A stretch of 64,000 nt of DNA from contig NW_013171819.1 in NCBI RefSeq assembly GCF_000151665.1, positions 124,001-188,000 on the forward strand, in the 5' to 3' direction. Made by a program: the position numbers and the translations under genes. Shown one piece after another: positions 22,594 through 35,147 of the stretch. The notes under the pieces were generated by a model. That model was not told the origin of the DNA. It did not search any database and was given only the letters and a program-made list of their open reading frames with translations. This DNA is from Blastocystis hominis. Taxonomy: Eukaryota > Sar > Bigyra > Opalinata > Blastocystidae. Position 1 is the first letter of the stretch. Each line of letters opens with the position of its first letter.

Positions 22594-22712
22594 GGTATTC
22601 GTGGAATAAAATGACTTTCTTCGCGGGATTGTCAAGAACAAACAATGACAAGCACGAACTACTCAACTTTGCTCCTTCTTTTATCTCTCGCCCCTTCTTT
22701 CATTCTTCACAC

Positions 22713-24037
22713 TCACATCCGTCGGTTGGTATTTGACGCTCTCACCACATTGTCCTTCTGCATCTGCGACCCAAAGACCGAAATAACCTTCTGCGCCTCG
22801 CTGAACTCTCCGTTTCCGCTTCCGCTTCCTTTTCCGTTTCCGTTAGCTCCGTCGCTCACTCGACTCGTCTTCTCCTTCTCGCTCACCGCTCCCTTCATTG
22901 TTCGTTTTCCCTTCCCATAAAACACCCTTCCTCATCACCAACCATCGTCAAGTCGTTTTTCCTTGTCTGCGTCTCTGTGTCCAGCACAATGCGTCCGCCA
23001 CGATCCGGCATCGCGCCAATGTGCTTACTCCGGAAACTCGCCTTAAAATATCGCGTTCCTGAACTCACTTTAAAGACGCGGCTTAGCAACTAGCGATTTT
23101 ACAGTAATATAAACAGATGGATACGCTCCGTCGAGACTGGAAAACGTCCTCCACTCCGAAATGGTGAGTGATATCGATTTCGTTTCGAAGCGACTCGATC
23201 AGAGAAGTATCCAGCTCGAAAGCTTGGTTCCAGAGAAGGCTTTGAATGGTGACGTCCAATCGCTGGAGAGGGAGAAATGAGTCAAATAATGTACTTGGAT
23301 CATCATAATCTTTTTATCGTGATACAGAGAATTACAGAATTCTCCATACTTCGCAAGCTTTTGAACTTGTTCCGGGGAATACGCGGAACGATCCAGCAGA
23401 TAGGGGTTTCTCTGCTCCACGTATTGATACACCGATTGCAGATTTGACTCAAGAGAGGAAGAGGGGTTGTAGGAACCTGCTTCATTGCAGAGCGTTTCCA
23501 CCTTCTCGTTGAGCACACTGATGTTTTTGTTAGGGGAGATGAGGCTGTGCTTTGCATGGCATCTTCGATAGTAGAGCACACGATTCATCTGCGAAAAGAG
23601 TCCAATCTCATCGATACCTGCAACTCATCGATCAAAAAGTTTATTGCTAGCAGCCAGTTTTTAGTGTCATCTTTTCCAGTGAACAAATAACTACATCTTC
23701 AAACAACATGAACGAATACCCTCTCTGGAATGCAAATACGAGAAAGTCATCCAGACCATAACGAATGCTCATCGCCTTTCCTTCAGAGAGAGTGATTTCC
23801 ATGGATTGAATCTACAAACAAAGCAGTAAAGCATTTCTACGTCAGTCATTAATTGAATTACCAACGGTCCAACGACAGGATCATCCTTCAAGGGGAAAAC
23901 GGGAAGAACGGCGTCTGAGAGATTATCAATGGGATAATCGAGATCATCTAATTTGTTTATGCAGTCTTCCCAAATATAATTGTACTCCATCAGCAAAAAA
24001 GTGAATGATAACAAACATCAAAATAGAATGGATACAT
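22713..24037 (-). CDS. Hypothetical protein, multi-exon
   Basis: I do not recognise this protein. Starting at the ATG at 24037 (MYPFYFDYNYIW after splicing), exons joined by 27-50-nt introns keep one frame. The frame runs through DYPIDNLSDAVLPVFPLKDD, PLIQSMEITLSEGKAMS, YGLDDFLVFAFQRGYLFTGK, NWLLAINFLIDELQMNR, EQRNPYLLDRSAYSPEQVQK and FELDTSLIESLRNEIDI. It ends in a basic, Gly/Ser/Asn-rich tail at TGA 22713-22715. The body is helical and mixed polar, with no membrane segment. The last ~90 residues (from MPDRGGRIVLDTETQTR) could instead be a small separate gene starting at 23011, but an in-frame 35-nt intron supports fusion. It is divergent from epsilon-COP, with ~150 bp between starts. Confidence 0.5.
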
Positions 24038-24190
24038 TGTGGGATGCAAAATGATGAGTTGATTTTCCGCTAAATCGAAGTCAATTCTCTATAACAAGAT
24101 TCCGAAGGAAAAAGGCGATTTATCTGCAATTCCAATTTTCGAAGCTACTTTGCGAATTATCCCAAATCTAAACTCAAGTGAATAGTCAAA

Positions 24191-25190
24191 ATGTCGGCAC
24201 CTGACCGTTTGTACATGGTTCGAAGTCAGTTCTATATTGGGAACTATGAGGTGGGGAGTTGTGTAAGAAACTTACGAGTTAGACGTGCATCCAGGAGGCA
24301 AATCGTCTGAATTTTAATGAAGAAGGACTTGACCTGGAAAAAAAGTACTTCGTACTCCGTTCCTTGATTTGTCTTGGAAAGACGCAGGAGGTTCTGGACG
24401 AAATTAGCAGAAGCTCCACGAAGACTGCAGAGCTTTCTGCGATCCAGATCTTGGCTCAGTTCTTCGCTTCTCCTGAAAACCGTTCATCTGCAGTGCAGGC
24501 GATTTCTCAACTTCTCAACGAGGAGCTGTGCAATACGCCTCTCGTCCGTATCATTGCGTGCACCATCTACAACAACGTGAATGATTACGAGCATGCCTAT
24601 CTGGTCGTAAAGAATGCGGACAACATCGAGGAGCTCTCCGTGCTGGTGTACACGTTGGTGCGTATGAACCGCGTGGACAAGGCAGCTGCCGTGTACAATC
24701 AGATGTGCAAGATCGATGAGGATCACGTTCTGACGCAGCTCGCGAAAACCTGGATGAACAGCAACGGAGTAGGGGCGAAGCGAGCGGCTTACACGTAGGA
24801 CGAGGAGAAAATGAAGGAAAGCACGTACATCTATCGCGAGATCATGGACAAGCTGAACGAAAGTCCGATGCTGGTTAGCAATTACCTGATGAGCATGTTC
24901 CGAAGCCAGAGCGGCAGTGCATTGGATCTGGAGAAGGCGAACAAATGCTATGAAGGCTTGTTGGAGGAGTATAACAAGGTATGAGTCATGGTGGAGGTTT
25001 AGGGTAGGGCGGACGAAACGATTTTATTTTACGCAATTTGGTGGTGATCGCAAGCATTTTACACAAGAGCGATGAAGAGGTGGACAAATATCTTGGCGAG
25101 CTGGAAGCTCTGAACCCCGAAGACTCGATGGTGACGACTGCCAAGAATCTTGTGAGCCGTGTGCAGCAGTTAGAGAAGGAGTATTTGTAA
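24191..25190 (+). CDS. COPE: Coatomer epsilon subunit
   Basis: Exons 24191-24250, 24283-24768, 24799-24978 and 25008-25190 are separated by introns of 32, 30 and 29 nt, giving ~302 aa. The N-terminus RLYMVRSQFYIGNYE / TCIQEANRL is the epsilon-COP signature. It is followed by TPR-like helices (VVKNADNIEELSVLVYTLVR, AAAVYNQMCKIDEDHVLTQL, CYEGLLEEYNK). Epsilon-COP stabilises alpha-COP in the COPI coat that buds Golgi-to-ER vesicles. An in-frame TAG in the third intron is removed by splicing, so the gene is intact. TAA is at 25188-25190; a CGTTTGTT element follows 17 nt on. Piezo starts 79 bp downstream on the same strand. Confidence 0.92.
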
Positions 25191-25268
25191 GATTATGGTT
25201 TGAGACGTTTGTTTAAAACCGCGGGGAAACCACACTCAATGAAACGTTCATAATTGCGTACCGCACGA

Positions 25269-28200
25269 ATGTATCTGTAACGCAGAACCCAATCCGCTCA
25301 TTTTGTAGGATACTCCTGATAGTCTCGATTTTGTACGGTATCCTGCTATTTGTAGCAAGCGAATTCCAGAGAACACTTTTCTCCGCTTTTACAACTATAG
25401 CACTGTGTTCCCTGTTAGAGTCTCTATTTAGAAAGTTGAAAAGGTTCAACTATGGTGCTGCCATTATCGCCATTATTGGAACTCTGGCTAAAATTGTCTG
25501 GACTATCTTGTTGAACTCCATCGAAGAACTGGTAGGTGAAAGGGCTGGAGTTTGACAGGTAGAGAAACATTAATCTTGGTATTTCCCCGGTTGCTGAGGG
25601 TGAGTCATACGTTCCTAGCCTGATTATGGATATTGTGGTCCTTGTTGTGTCAATTGTTCTGATCATTGTGGCGGCAGCTACGAAATACTTAGTGGGCTCT
25701 CCCTTCTCCGCTTTAGCTGTAGACCGATGAAACGGAGTCATCTCCTCTTCGCTGCCACATTGTGCTTACCCTTGTATTCTCAGTGCTGGCGTGCCTTGTG
25801 GATATAAACCTGTACCACATCGCCCTGGTGCTTGGCTTCACCTTTCTCTTTAGTAAATGGACCCTTACCAATTCGGCTACGAACTGCTACCTCTCCATGC
25901 TAGGAAGAGACGTGTACTCCATGTTCTATTATCTGGACTTTCTCATTTGGGAAACCTCTCCCTTCTGGTCCGGCTACGTTCCCTTCTTGAACTACGTCCG
26001 TCCTGCCAACCCCTCCACGCATCTCCTCTCCAAAATCCTGCTTCTCATCGCCTTCTCGCTTCTCCAGATGATTCCGGAGGGCCCTGCTCCCGAGAAGCCT
26101 CTCTCCGCCGAGGTGAAAGCGCGTTGGCGGACGAACTTGGAGGGGAATCTGCGTCTGATCCGCATTTTGTATCGCTTCATCGATGGGACTGAGGGATAGC
26201 CTTTACCACTACGTGAACTCTCCGGTCGGCATTTTCGTGCAGAACGCGCTGATCATCTTCTGGATTTTCCTGTATCCCAGTGTGGTGACGATTCTGCTTC
26301 TGGCGTGCTCGACGCTCAACATGCTCTTCGTGAAGGCTCACCAAATCGAGAACGAGGTGCTCATCTCGCCTCGCCAAGGGACGCAGAAGCTGCTCAACGT
26401 GTATCCGTGAGTGAGAGGAGTCAAGCAAAGCTATGTGCAGCTGATCGGTCTCTATTACTACGCCGCGTCGTCGGGTCTCTCGTCGTATCTTAAGCAAAAT
26501 CCCACACTTTACTATCTTCTTCTGGGAGGACTTACCGATTTCGAAGGCGTGAATTGGTTCATCTGGGTGTTTATCTTTTACATGGGGTGGTGCGGAATCG
26601 TATTTCGCTTTGGGGGAGCGTGATGGGTAGATGAGTCGCGATTTGGATGCGAAGAAGGTCTGTTATCCCGCCTATTTGAAGGTGCGGTCTCCTGCCAAAG
26701 CGTATCGCTATACGCGTGTCGTTGTGCTGATCGCCTGCGTCCTGACCTGCATTATCTCTCCCGATTTAACGCTGGGAATCCTCCTCATCGTCTTCTTCTT
26801 CGCCAATTACTGCAATCTCTGGATGATCCAGGTGATCTACTCGGCGATTGTCAGTGCGCTGAAGATCGTCTTTAGTCTTTGCTTCACTGTTGCGTTGCGA
26901 TGGAGCTCTCAGGACGTAGACGGACACTGACTACTCTTGGTTCCCTCTGTTCGGATTGAAGGGAGGCCGCGACCCTTCGATGATCCAGCCCGTCAATGTG
27001 GCCAACTTCTACTCGCTGGTGAATGGAATCATCATGGCGCTCGCGGGCTTCAACTATCTGGCGATTTGCTACGAGAAGCATATCAACGCCGTGTAGGTGG
27101 CCTCCAACTAGCCTCATTCTCTAGGGCTCCGCAAAAGAAGGAGCATTCGCACCAGCGTTTTTATGTAGTGTGAATGGGGAGAGAGTGACGCGTAGAAGAA
27201 TTCCGTGTGGATCCTGTATTTCCTCTACTTCCTGACGATTGTGGCGGCCATTCCGTCGTACATGACCGCCATTTCCCTGTTCCTCCTGTGTCTGATCGTG
27301 GTGGTGCACATCGGACAGAAGGAAAGCTTCGCTCTTTGGTGGGTGGTGATCATCGTGGAAGCCATTCTCTTCGTGTATAGCTATCTGAACATGTTCGAGT
27401 CGATCGCTCCATGGCTGCATTGGGGTATTTTGAATAACGTGACGGACCTGGAGTTGGGTCTGTTCTACTCGAAGGATATCGTGCAGTCGGTCTCGAAGGG
27501 CGAAGTGTTTTTCTACTTGCTCCATTTCTTCGTTCGCATCTTTATCGCAGTCAGTCGAATCACCTATCTACAGAAGCATCGACGGGCCGAAGAACAAGAG
27601 AAGGAGGAGAAGAAGGAAGAAGAAGAGAAACTGAGCGACTATTATCGTTTTTCGACCGTTCTGAAGTTGTTCCTTTACAACCACTTCCCGAAAGTGCTGC
27701 TTGGATTCGTCGTGCTGATCAGCTACGTGGAGGAGGACTCGATGTCCTACATCCTCTTCACCATCTTCCTGCTGAGCTTGTTTTGCTGCATCAAGAGAAC
27801 GCCGCGATGGTCCGGCATCTACATGTATTACACAGTTCCCGCGGCCGTTTTCGTGGTGTGTCGTTATTGTGCTCAGTTCTCTTGGAACGATTTCTCGAAG
27901 GACAACGAGGAGCAGTATTACTCATGGCTCTACTTCACGTACCCTATTGCGAGTCTTTTCTTTACCTTCTAGGATTGCTGGAATGATCAAGTACGTCCCC
28001 ACGGACAGCTACCCGGAGGAGTATCTCAGCATCAACAACCCCGAATTCTGGCGGTACGCCAAGGGCGTGTTCCGCGCCATCGTGTACTACTTCTTGGTGA
28101 TTGTGATCGGCGCGTGCTCGCGCATGGTCAGCAAGATGGGCACGCGCCTGGTGAAGAAGCTGGAGATTCTCGAGAGCAAGCAGGAGGAGGACAGGCGCGA

Positions 28201-31200
28201 GTGCAAGCTGCTGGTGGAGGATCGGTTTGGCGAGGTGTATCGCCTCTCCACGGTGCTGATGCGCGGAATGTACCTGCGACTCAAGGACGAGGCGAACGAG
28301 TCGCTCGACGAATACACGCAGGAGCAGCAGCGATTGCTCGACGAGGAGCTGGAGATCCGGCAGGCGATCGTGTCCGGCGCGATCGATAGCGATGAGGAGT
28401 TGACTCCCGAGGAGGAAGAGGGGTTGAAGAAGATGGAGACGACGACAACTCGACGCGCGGCCACGGCGACCAAACAGCCGTTCGTGTTCCGCATTTTCAA
28501 GTCCTACGTGGAGAGTCACAAGATTCCGACGCCGCATATTTTGTGGCTGCGAATCAAGAAGAATCTGCTGCTGCTGCACGCCCAGCTGATCCAGTTCATC
28601 GATGCGCATCTCCTGGATATTATTCGATTGATCAATATCGGAATGATGACAATCGCTTGTAGGAGGAGTGAAGGGATGGAGCTGAGGACTAGGCGGAACG
28701 GATAGTTTCGATAGCTTGCTGAATATCTTCTTGATCTTCCCGATGACCTGCAATCTCAAGTCCTACCACGCCGCTCCGGTGGTCGCTGGCATCCTCGCCG
28801 TGCTTCTCTTCTTCGAGTACGCGCTGTATCTCTTCCCGGACAACATCAAACTCGCCGAGCTGCTGCACATGGACAATTTTGAGAGTCAGGCTCGCAACTA
28901 TCTGATGATTGCCAATATCTCCTCTGTCTATATGATTCCCAACACGGTCACCATGGTCTGCTGCGTCGTTCAGTATCAGCTCAGCAAGGAAACCAAGCCT
29001 GAAACGCCGCGAGAAATCGATGAGGCGGCTCCTGCGGATGCTACCCCAGCTCTCCCAGCTGCGGATGCTTCGAGTCCTTCGAGTCCTTCCAGCTCTTCCA
29101 GCTCTTCGAGGGCGTCGAGTCCGAGACAGGGCCCGAAGGAAGTGGAAATGGGAGCACTCTCCAGAGCGCCAAGACTTCGCTTACCGCTGGCAGAGAGCCC
29201 GGAGGAAGAGAAGGCGGGCGACGGCAAGCGCCGAACAGCGCTGGAGATTCTGCTGGAGTGGATGACGATCGAGCTGCACGACATCATGCTGATCGTGATC
29301 TTCCTCGCCTCCGTGATGAACACCAACCTCTTCAGTCTCGTGTATCTCACGTTCTCGCTGTGGTTCCTCTTCAAACCCTCGGTGATCAAGCAGCGGAACA
29401 ACAAGGCGGCCAAGTTCATCAAGTGGTACGCGTTCATTCATCTGGCCATCATCGTCATCTATCAAATCCCCTGGTTCCCCGAGCCCTCTGCTTGCGAACT
29501 CTCCCTCGACTGTCCCAACTGGCACCGATTGCTCGGTCTCAACAAGATGGTGTATCAGCACTACGACGGCAACCCGCGCTGCTCGCCCGATCCGACGCTC
29601 ACTGGATCGGAGTCGCTCTGTCCGCACCCGTATCAGTTCGATGAAGGTATTCTCAGCATTGTGATCATCAACATCATCGTGAACATCGGCGTATTCTCAA
29701 CGGCTTCATCCCTTATCTCTAGTATCTCGTGCAGTCGTCGTCGTATTATGACATGGTTTCGCGACGCGATAACAAAAAGGCGCTGCAGTCCGTTCTGAAT
29801 CGAAACAATCTCATCAACACCTGGAAGCAGCGTCTGGACCGTCGTCAGCGCGAGGTGAAAACGATCACGTCGCTCCTCTACAACCAGCTCTGCATCATCC
29901 TCAACAAGGTTCTCTTCGTGGACAAGCAGCTCTACGCCGCGAGTAGGTTTCAGAAGCCAGTCAGCATCACCGCATAGAGGACAAGAAATTCTCTCTGCCT
30001 CCCACCATCCTGGGAGTGGATGTCACCTCGCCGTACTCTGCAGCGCTGTCCTTCCGAATCCACGAGAAGACGTGGCCTCTCGAGGAGACGATCAAGGGAT
30101 TCGTTGTGGGCGTGATCGAAGAGCGAACGGACGACGTGCCCGATATGAATCACATCGAGTTGGAGGTGTTCTTCCCCAACGAAGACATCATCCACGACCA
30201 CGAAGTCACGGTCAATGTGACGCAGCTGAAGCCCTGCACGTCCTACAAGTTCACGCTCTGCTGTCTGTTCTCGCAAGGCCGAACCACGTCGACCACCACG
30301 GAAGGGAGCTACACGACGCCTCCCACGAAGGCCGTGGACACGTACTTGTGGTCGGTGATCCGCGCGAAGATCGATCACTTCGAGTATAACAACATGCAGG
30401 AGTTGTCGCGCATGGAAGGATTCAATCGGGAGCAGCGGCAGATCGGTCTGGACGAGCTGACGGAGCTCACGTCGAGAAAGGGCGCGGGAGACGAAGGCCT
30501 TCCTCAGCCTCCGCGCCGAATTCATTACGAGCCTGTGACGAACTCGCAGATGAAGGAATTGGACACGTTCGATATGATCATCAACACGCAGACGCGCGAA
30601 ATGCGACTTCGGAAGAAGGAGAAGGACGAGGCTCGTTATGATTTGTGCCGTGTCGTGAATGCTCGGTATTTCCCGAATGAGGAAGACGCCGATCGCGACT
30701 ATCTTCGACTGATTGTAGGATCGAGGGGAGAATGGTGAGCGGTAGGTGCAATGGGATACGCTGAAGCTGGACTATGTGTATATTTTCCGAGCGGAGGAGC
30801 GAGAGAAGAGCTTCAACGTGCATCAGCTGATCGAGTGGTTCAATTTGGTGCTGCCGCATCGCGTGCTTATGAATACGCAGGAGGTGCAGGAGCGCTTCGA
30901 TGAGTTGGACAAGCACGCTACGATGCGCGTGTTGAAGATGTTTAAGAGCCCGGAATCGAAGTTCCCGAAGAAGTGGAAGACGTACCGAAACCTGGAGAAA
31001 GTGTTCACGGTGCTGCTTCTGCTCTACCTGATTCTCCGAGACGATGTAGTCAGCATCTGCATCACGTTGTTCTATCTCTGCTACGCGGCTCTCTTCTGCA
31101 TCCACGTTCCGTATTCCTTCTATAACATCGTTTCCTGGATCCTGTACTGCGTTCGTTGCACCATTCGATGAATAGAACGGCCGTCATTATCATTCGCTTC

Positions 31201-33893
31201 ATTCTCCAAACCTCCCTCTTCTCGCAATACCTCGTCGACGGCTCGTGGAGACTCAGCGGCATGGTTCCTTTTATCCCCTTCTTTACTCATTGCTAGACAA
31301 ACGGCCAGTCGCCGTACGACAGCTTCAACCCCACGCCCTTCCAGATTCTCCACATTCTTGGCTTCTACAAGACGGGCAAGGAGTACAGCCCGCCCGCGAT
31401 GTCCTCGCTGATCTGGGACCTGCTCTTCCTGCTGCTGTTCAATCTCTGCAAGAGCTACCAGCGCTCGTTCTGTCTGCAGTTGAAGTCTGCCGACGATGAG
31501 CTGCTGGAAGAAGCGATGAACCACTCGATGGAGCAGAAAGCCGAGAAGCAGAGGACTGTGGTCGTGGACTCTACGATGCCCGTCCAAGAGTTGGCTCTTG
31601 GTTTAGTTGGCTCCTAATGCGTAGTTTGATTCATAAAGAAACCGATCCACATGTGTTGCGATTCCGTCGATATCCTCCTTGGTTGAAACGCCTTCTCTTG
31701 AAGATCTTCCCGGATATGTACAACTACGCGGATCCCGAGGCAGCGACGCATCCGTTCAAGTTCGGTCGCGATTACTACACGTCGATCCTCCTCACGCAGA
31801 TGGTCCTCGCGCTCTACGTGTTCTTCTTCTACAGCAGCATGACCGAAACGAACGTGCTCTTCTCCTTGAGCGGCCTGATGGATAGTACGCGTTCGCGAAC
31901 TCCGTGTCTTCGGGCACGATCCAAACCGGAACGGTGATCTGGATCTGCTTAATCGTGGTCGTGATCGTGCTGGAGCGAATCATGAACGTGAAGCGCATGC
32001 TGTTCGTGAAGTGCTGCACGCACATCGTGTTCACGATCGCCATCCACATCTACTGCTTCATCTACGTGCCCGTGCACACGCAGACGCACTTCCTCCACAA
32101 CGCCTATCTCGTCTTCTTCTATCTGATCTGTCTGGTGTATCTCATCTTCTCGGTGCTGCAGATTCGTCAAGGGTAGTCGCGTTTTGGCTTTGTGATCGTA
32201 GCTACCCCACGAAGGATCAATACATCCAGAAAGTGGTCAAGATGGACTACTCAATGAAGCCGTATATGATTAACATGGTGTATCGTATGATCCCCTTCCT
32301 CTACGAACTCAACTGCTTGATTGACTGGGCCGTCACCGAAACGTCCTGCGATATCTGGAACTACATGCGCGTCGAAGAGATCCGAAACACCATGTTCATC
32401 GGAAAATACAAGGTCGGATCGATTCCTTATCTTCATTTCTAGTCGCTTTCGACGCAGAAGGATTCGTTGAAAAACAAGGGAGAAGCGCGAGGCCGCACGG
32501 AGAAGATCATCTGGGGCTTCAGCATGATTTTCCTGATCGTGCTGCTGCTCCTGCTTCCGCTGATGCTTTTCTCGTCCGACTCCTCCGCACTGGTCTCGAA
32601 CCCCGTGAAGTTCGCCTCGATGGACGTGAATCTGGCGGTCATGGGCGAGCCGCTCAGTCTCTATTCCTTCTCGCGCAGCGCGGACATCGTCGACGCGAAC
32701 CGAACGGAGTACTACCGCTGGCAAAACATGTTCAAAGGTTCGATCGCTGCGCGTGGATTCATTTGTAGTCGACGGCAAGACGGTTCTGCTGCCCAAATGG
32801 ACCACCGAATCGCAGATCATCAACATCCCCTCCGTGGTATTTCGATTCTTTCGCTCTCTAAACCGCAGTCGAACCATCCGTGGGCCGTTCTCGAGGAGTA
32901 CACCAATCGCGTCATCGACATCGTCCGCAAGGATTGCTCCAGCGTGCAGCTCGATCTCCAAGTCATGTTCGACCGCGATCTTCCCAGCGTACTCCCTCGT
33001 TCTCTCTCTCTCATCGCGCAGGAAGCGCAGACCGTGACGCAGAAGATCACCAAGACGCTGAACCAGACGCAATGCGACACGCTGATCCGAATGCTGGACC
33101 TCTCTTCCATCGTGGACCCCTCCAAAGAGCCGCTTTCGATCGTCTTCGAGCATCTGTACCGCCCATTCCTCTCCCTTTTTGAACCCCAGCTATCCTCGCA
33201 TCTACTTCCTCAACAGCGCCAATGAGCCGGTGAGCTACGACACCGACGAGTCCCAGTTCAACAGCCTGGAGATCGAGCTGAAGGCGAGCCAGAGCCCGCT
33301 GTTCGGCTATCAGTACCACTGGGAGGTCCGCAGCGACACGCCGGACACGTCTTCCTTCCAAAACGGCGTGCTTTTCTGGGTCATCAACGAGACCCAGCTG
33401 TCTCGTATCTGCTTCCGAGAGAGGCTGAACGGTAGAACTGCTGGCGTCGAGCATCTCCTCGCTCGGCTCTGCGTCGATCACCGGCCTGTACGTCATCGTG
33501 TTGATCACAGTGGGCACTTATTTCCGTGGGTTCCTCGTTCCTGACGTGGCGACGATCGCGTATGTGACCATGCCCGATCCGCTGCCCGTGCTGGAGCTGA
33601 TCTGCGGTCTGTACATCACTCGAATCGATCAGTATAAGTAGTGGAGTGGAGGAGGCGAGGTGAGGCGTAGGGGGCATTTGAAGGACGAGAACAAGATTTG
33701 TGATATGATCATTACGATCATCCGCAATAACGCGATGTTGGTGCGGCTCACAGAGGTGCAGCCGCTGTATGGAGTGCTGCAGATGAAGGACGAGCTGGAT
33801 ACGACGAATGATGTGTGGTCGAGCGAGTCGGGAAATGACACCTCGGTGCTGCCTCTGATTTCTTCGGTGCTTCAGAATATGCGAACTATTTAA
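25269..33893 (+). CDS. PIEZO: Piezo-type mechanosensitive ion channel
   Basis: One very long gene (~2,600 aa) with more than 20 introns of ~30 nt, each restoring the frame. The first exon is only 8 coding bases (ATGTATCT), then a 32-nt intron and LILLIVSILYGILLFVASEF. Dozens of transmembrane segments follow, with a charged cytosolic region near 29000-29230. The Piezo signature PF-x2-E-x6-W is exact: PFLYELNCLIDW at 32293-32328, followed by MRVEEI. The extracellular cap follows the outer pore helix TM (IIWGFSMIFLIVLLLLLPLM). After the inner helix the C-terminus has the Piezo block PLPVLELICGLYITRIDQY and ENKICDMIITIIRNNAMLVR, plus ~45 extra residues to TAA at 33891-33893. It should form a trimeric cation channel gated by membrane tension. 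Confidence 0.93.
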
Positions 33894-33988
33894 GATTTAT
33901 AAATGGAGAATGTGTTTTGAATGGTTTGCTTTTGTTTGAAACATTTTTGTGCACTTTTTTTCTGTGGTGAGGACCGAATTGTTTTGAA

Positions 33989-35067
33989 ATGTCCGATTAT
34001 CGCATCATTATTACCAGTAAGGCACATGAGGGGGAGCGGTGATGTGAAGACCTTCCTTTTTCTTTTGATGAGGATGCTCTGTATAACCAGTTTTCTTCCT
34101 GTGGAGAAATTACAGATACGAAGGTTTTCGTTCGATTTCGTTGGTTACCTTGCAGATTGTTTATGATCGTAATACTGGCAGACCACGAGGCTTTGGTTTC
34201 GTTTCCTTCTCAACAGAGGACGGTTTGAACAAGGCAATGGAGCAGAACGGATCTGTATGAATTGGATGTTGTTTGTTTTGTAGCTTATTAATGGTCGCGA
34301 GATTCGTGTGGAGGTAGCGAAAGGTTCTTTGGGTAAGAATTCCGAAAATGTTCGTCAGAACCGCAATTACAATGATGAGAACAAGGTGTTTGTGTCCTGT
34401 AGTTTCTGTGCGTTTTTCTTATGTCTAGCTCTTTCCTGGAACACGACGGATGAGATGCTCCGCGACGCCTTTTCTCAGTGTGGCAAAATCGAGCATTACA
34501 AGGTAATGGCGTGGTTTTTGCTTAATTTTCAGATTCTGACCGATCGCCAGACGGGCCGAAGCCGTGGAATGGGCATCGTGAAGTTTAGCACAAGAGAGGA
34601 GATGAACAATGCGATCTCGACGATGAACGGTTCCGTAAGAAATGGCGAGGAAATCGAGAGTGTAGACGTTGGATGGACGGCAGATAGCGGTACGCGAGTT
34701 CCTGGGCGAACGAGGATCCACAGGAGCGCCGTCGAATCCGAAGGAAAGCGAAGAGAAGAAAGAAGCGAAGCCGAATCACAGCATTGTGTTTGATGAAGAA
34801 GAGAAAGAAGAAAAGAAGGAAGAGAAAGAAGAGGAAGAGGAAGAGGAAGAGAAGGAGGAAGAGGAAGAAGAGAAGAAGAAGGACAAAAAGGACAAAAAAG
34901 AAAAGAAAGATAAGAAGGAGAAGAAGGAGAAGAAAGAAAAGAAGGATAAAAAGGATAAAAAGGATAAAAAGGATAAAAAGGACAAAAAGGAAAAGAAAGA
35001 CAAAAAGGAGAAGAAGGACAAAAAGGAGAAGAAGGACAAAAAGGAAAAGAAAGACAAGAAAGACTAA
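33989..35067 (+). CDS. Two-RRM RNA-binding protein with Lys/Asp/Glu-rich tail
   Basis: MSDYRIIIT opens RRM1 in the first exon (33989-34016). Further exons give LPFSFDEDALYNQFSSCGE, RPRGFGFVSFST (RNP1) and LINGREIRVEVAKGS. RRM2 begins KVFVSSLSWNTTDEMLRDAF, with GRSRGMGIVKFST (RNP1) and STLDGRQIAVREFLG. Introns are 29-33 nt. The rest is a low-complexity tail: acidic (EEEKEE) then ~60 residues of KKDKKEKK repeats to TAA at 35065-35067. Tandem RRMs bind single-stranded RNA. The KKDK/E tail resembles nucleolar or ribosome-biogenesis proteins, but the exact orthologue is unclear. It is convergent with the EF-hand gene (81 bp apart). Confidence 0.85.
34797..35064 (+). repeat. Low-complexity Glu/Lys then Lys-Asp-Lys tail
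   Basis: A simple-sequence stretch of AAG, GAN and GAA codons encodes first a Glu-rich run and then tandem KKDKK/KEKK units. It is nearly pure purine on the plus strand. Confidence 0.9.
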
Positions 35068-35147
35068 TTCGAATCCCCATCATTTCCCTTTTTTGTTTCA
35101 TTCATTCACTGTTCTCTCTTTGCTTTCTAACAAACATTTCCATTCAA

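Noticed and set aside
24191-25190. In-frame TAG codons in epsilon-COP (and likewise in Piezo and Hsp70-TPR) as frameshifts or a variant genetic code
   Set aside because: Each stop lies in a segment of about 30 nt with GT-AG ends whose removal restores conserved sequence.
27962-28759. 265-codon minus-strand open frame
   Set aside because: It is antisense to the Piezo gene, whose plus-strand frame is continuous through introns and has consistent membrane topology.
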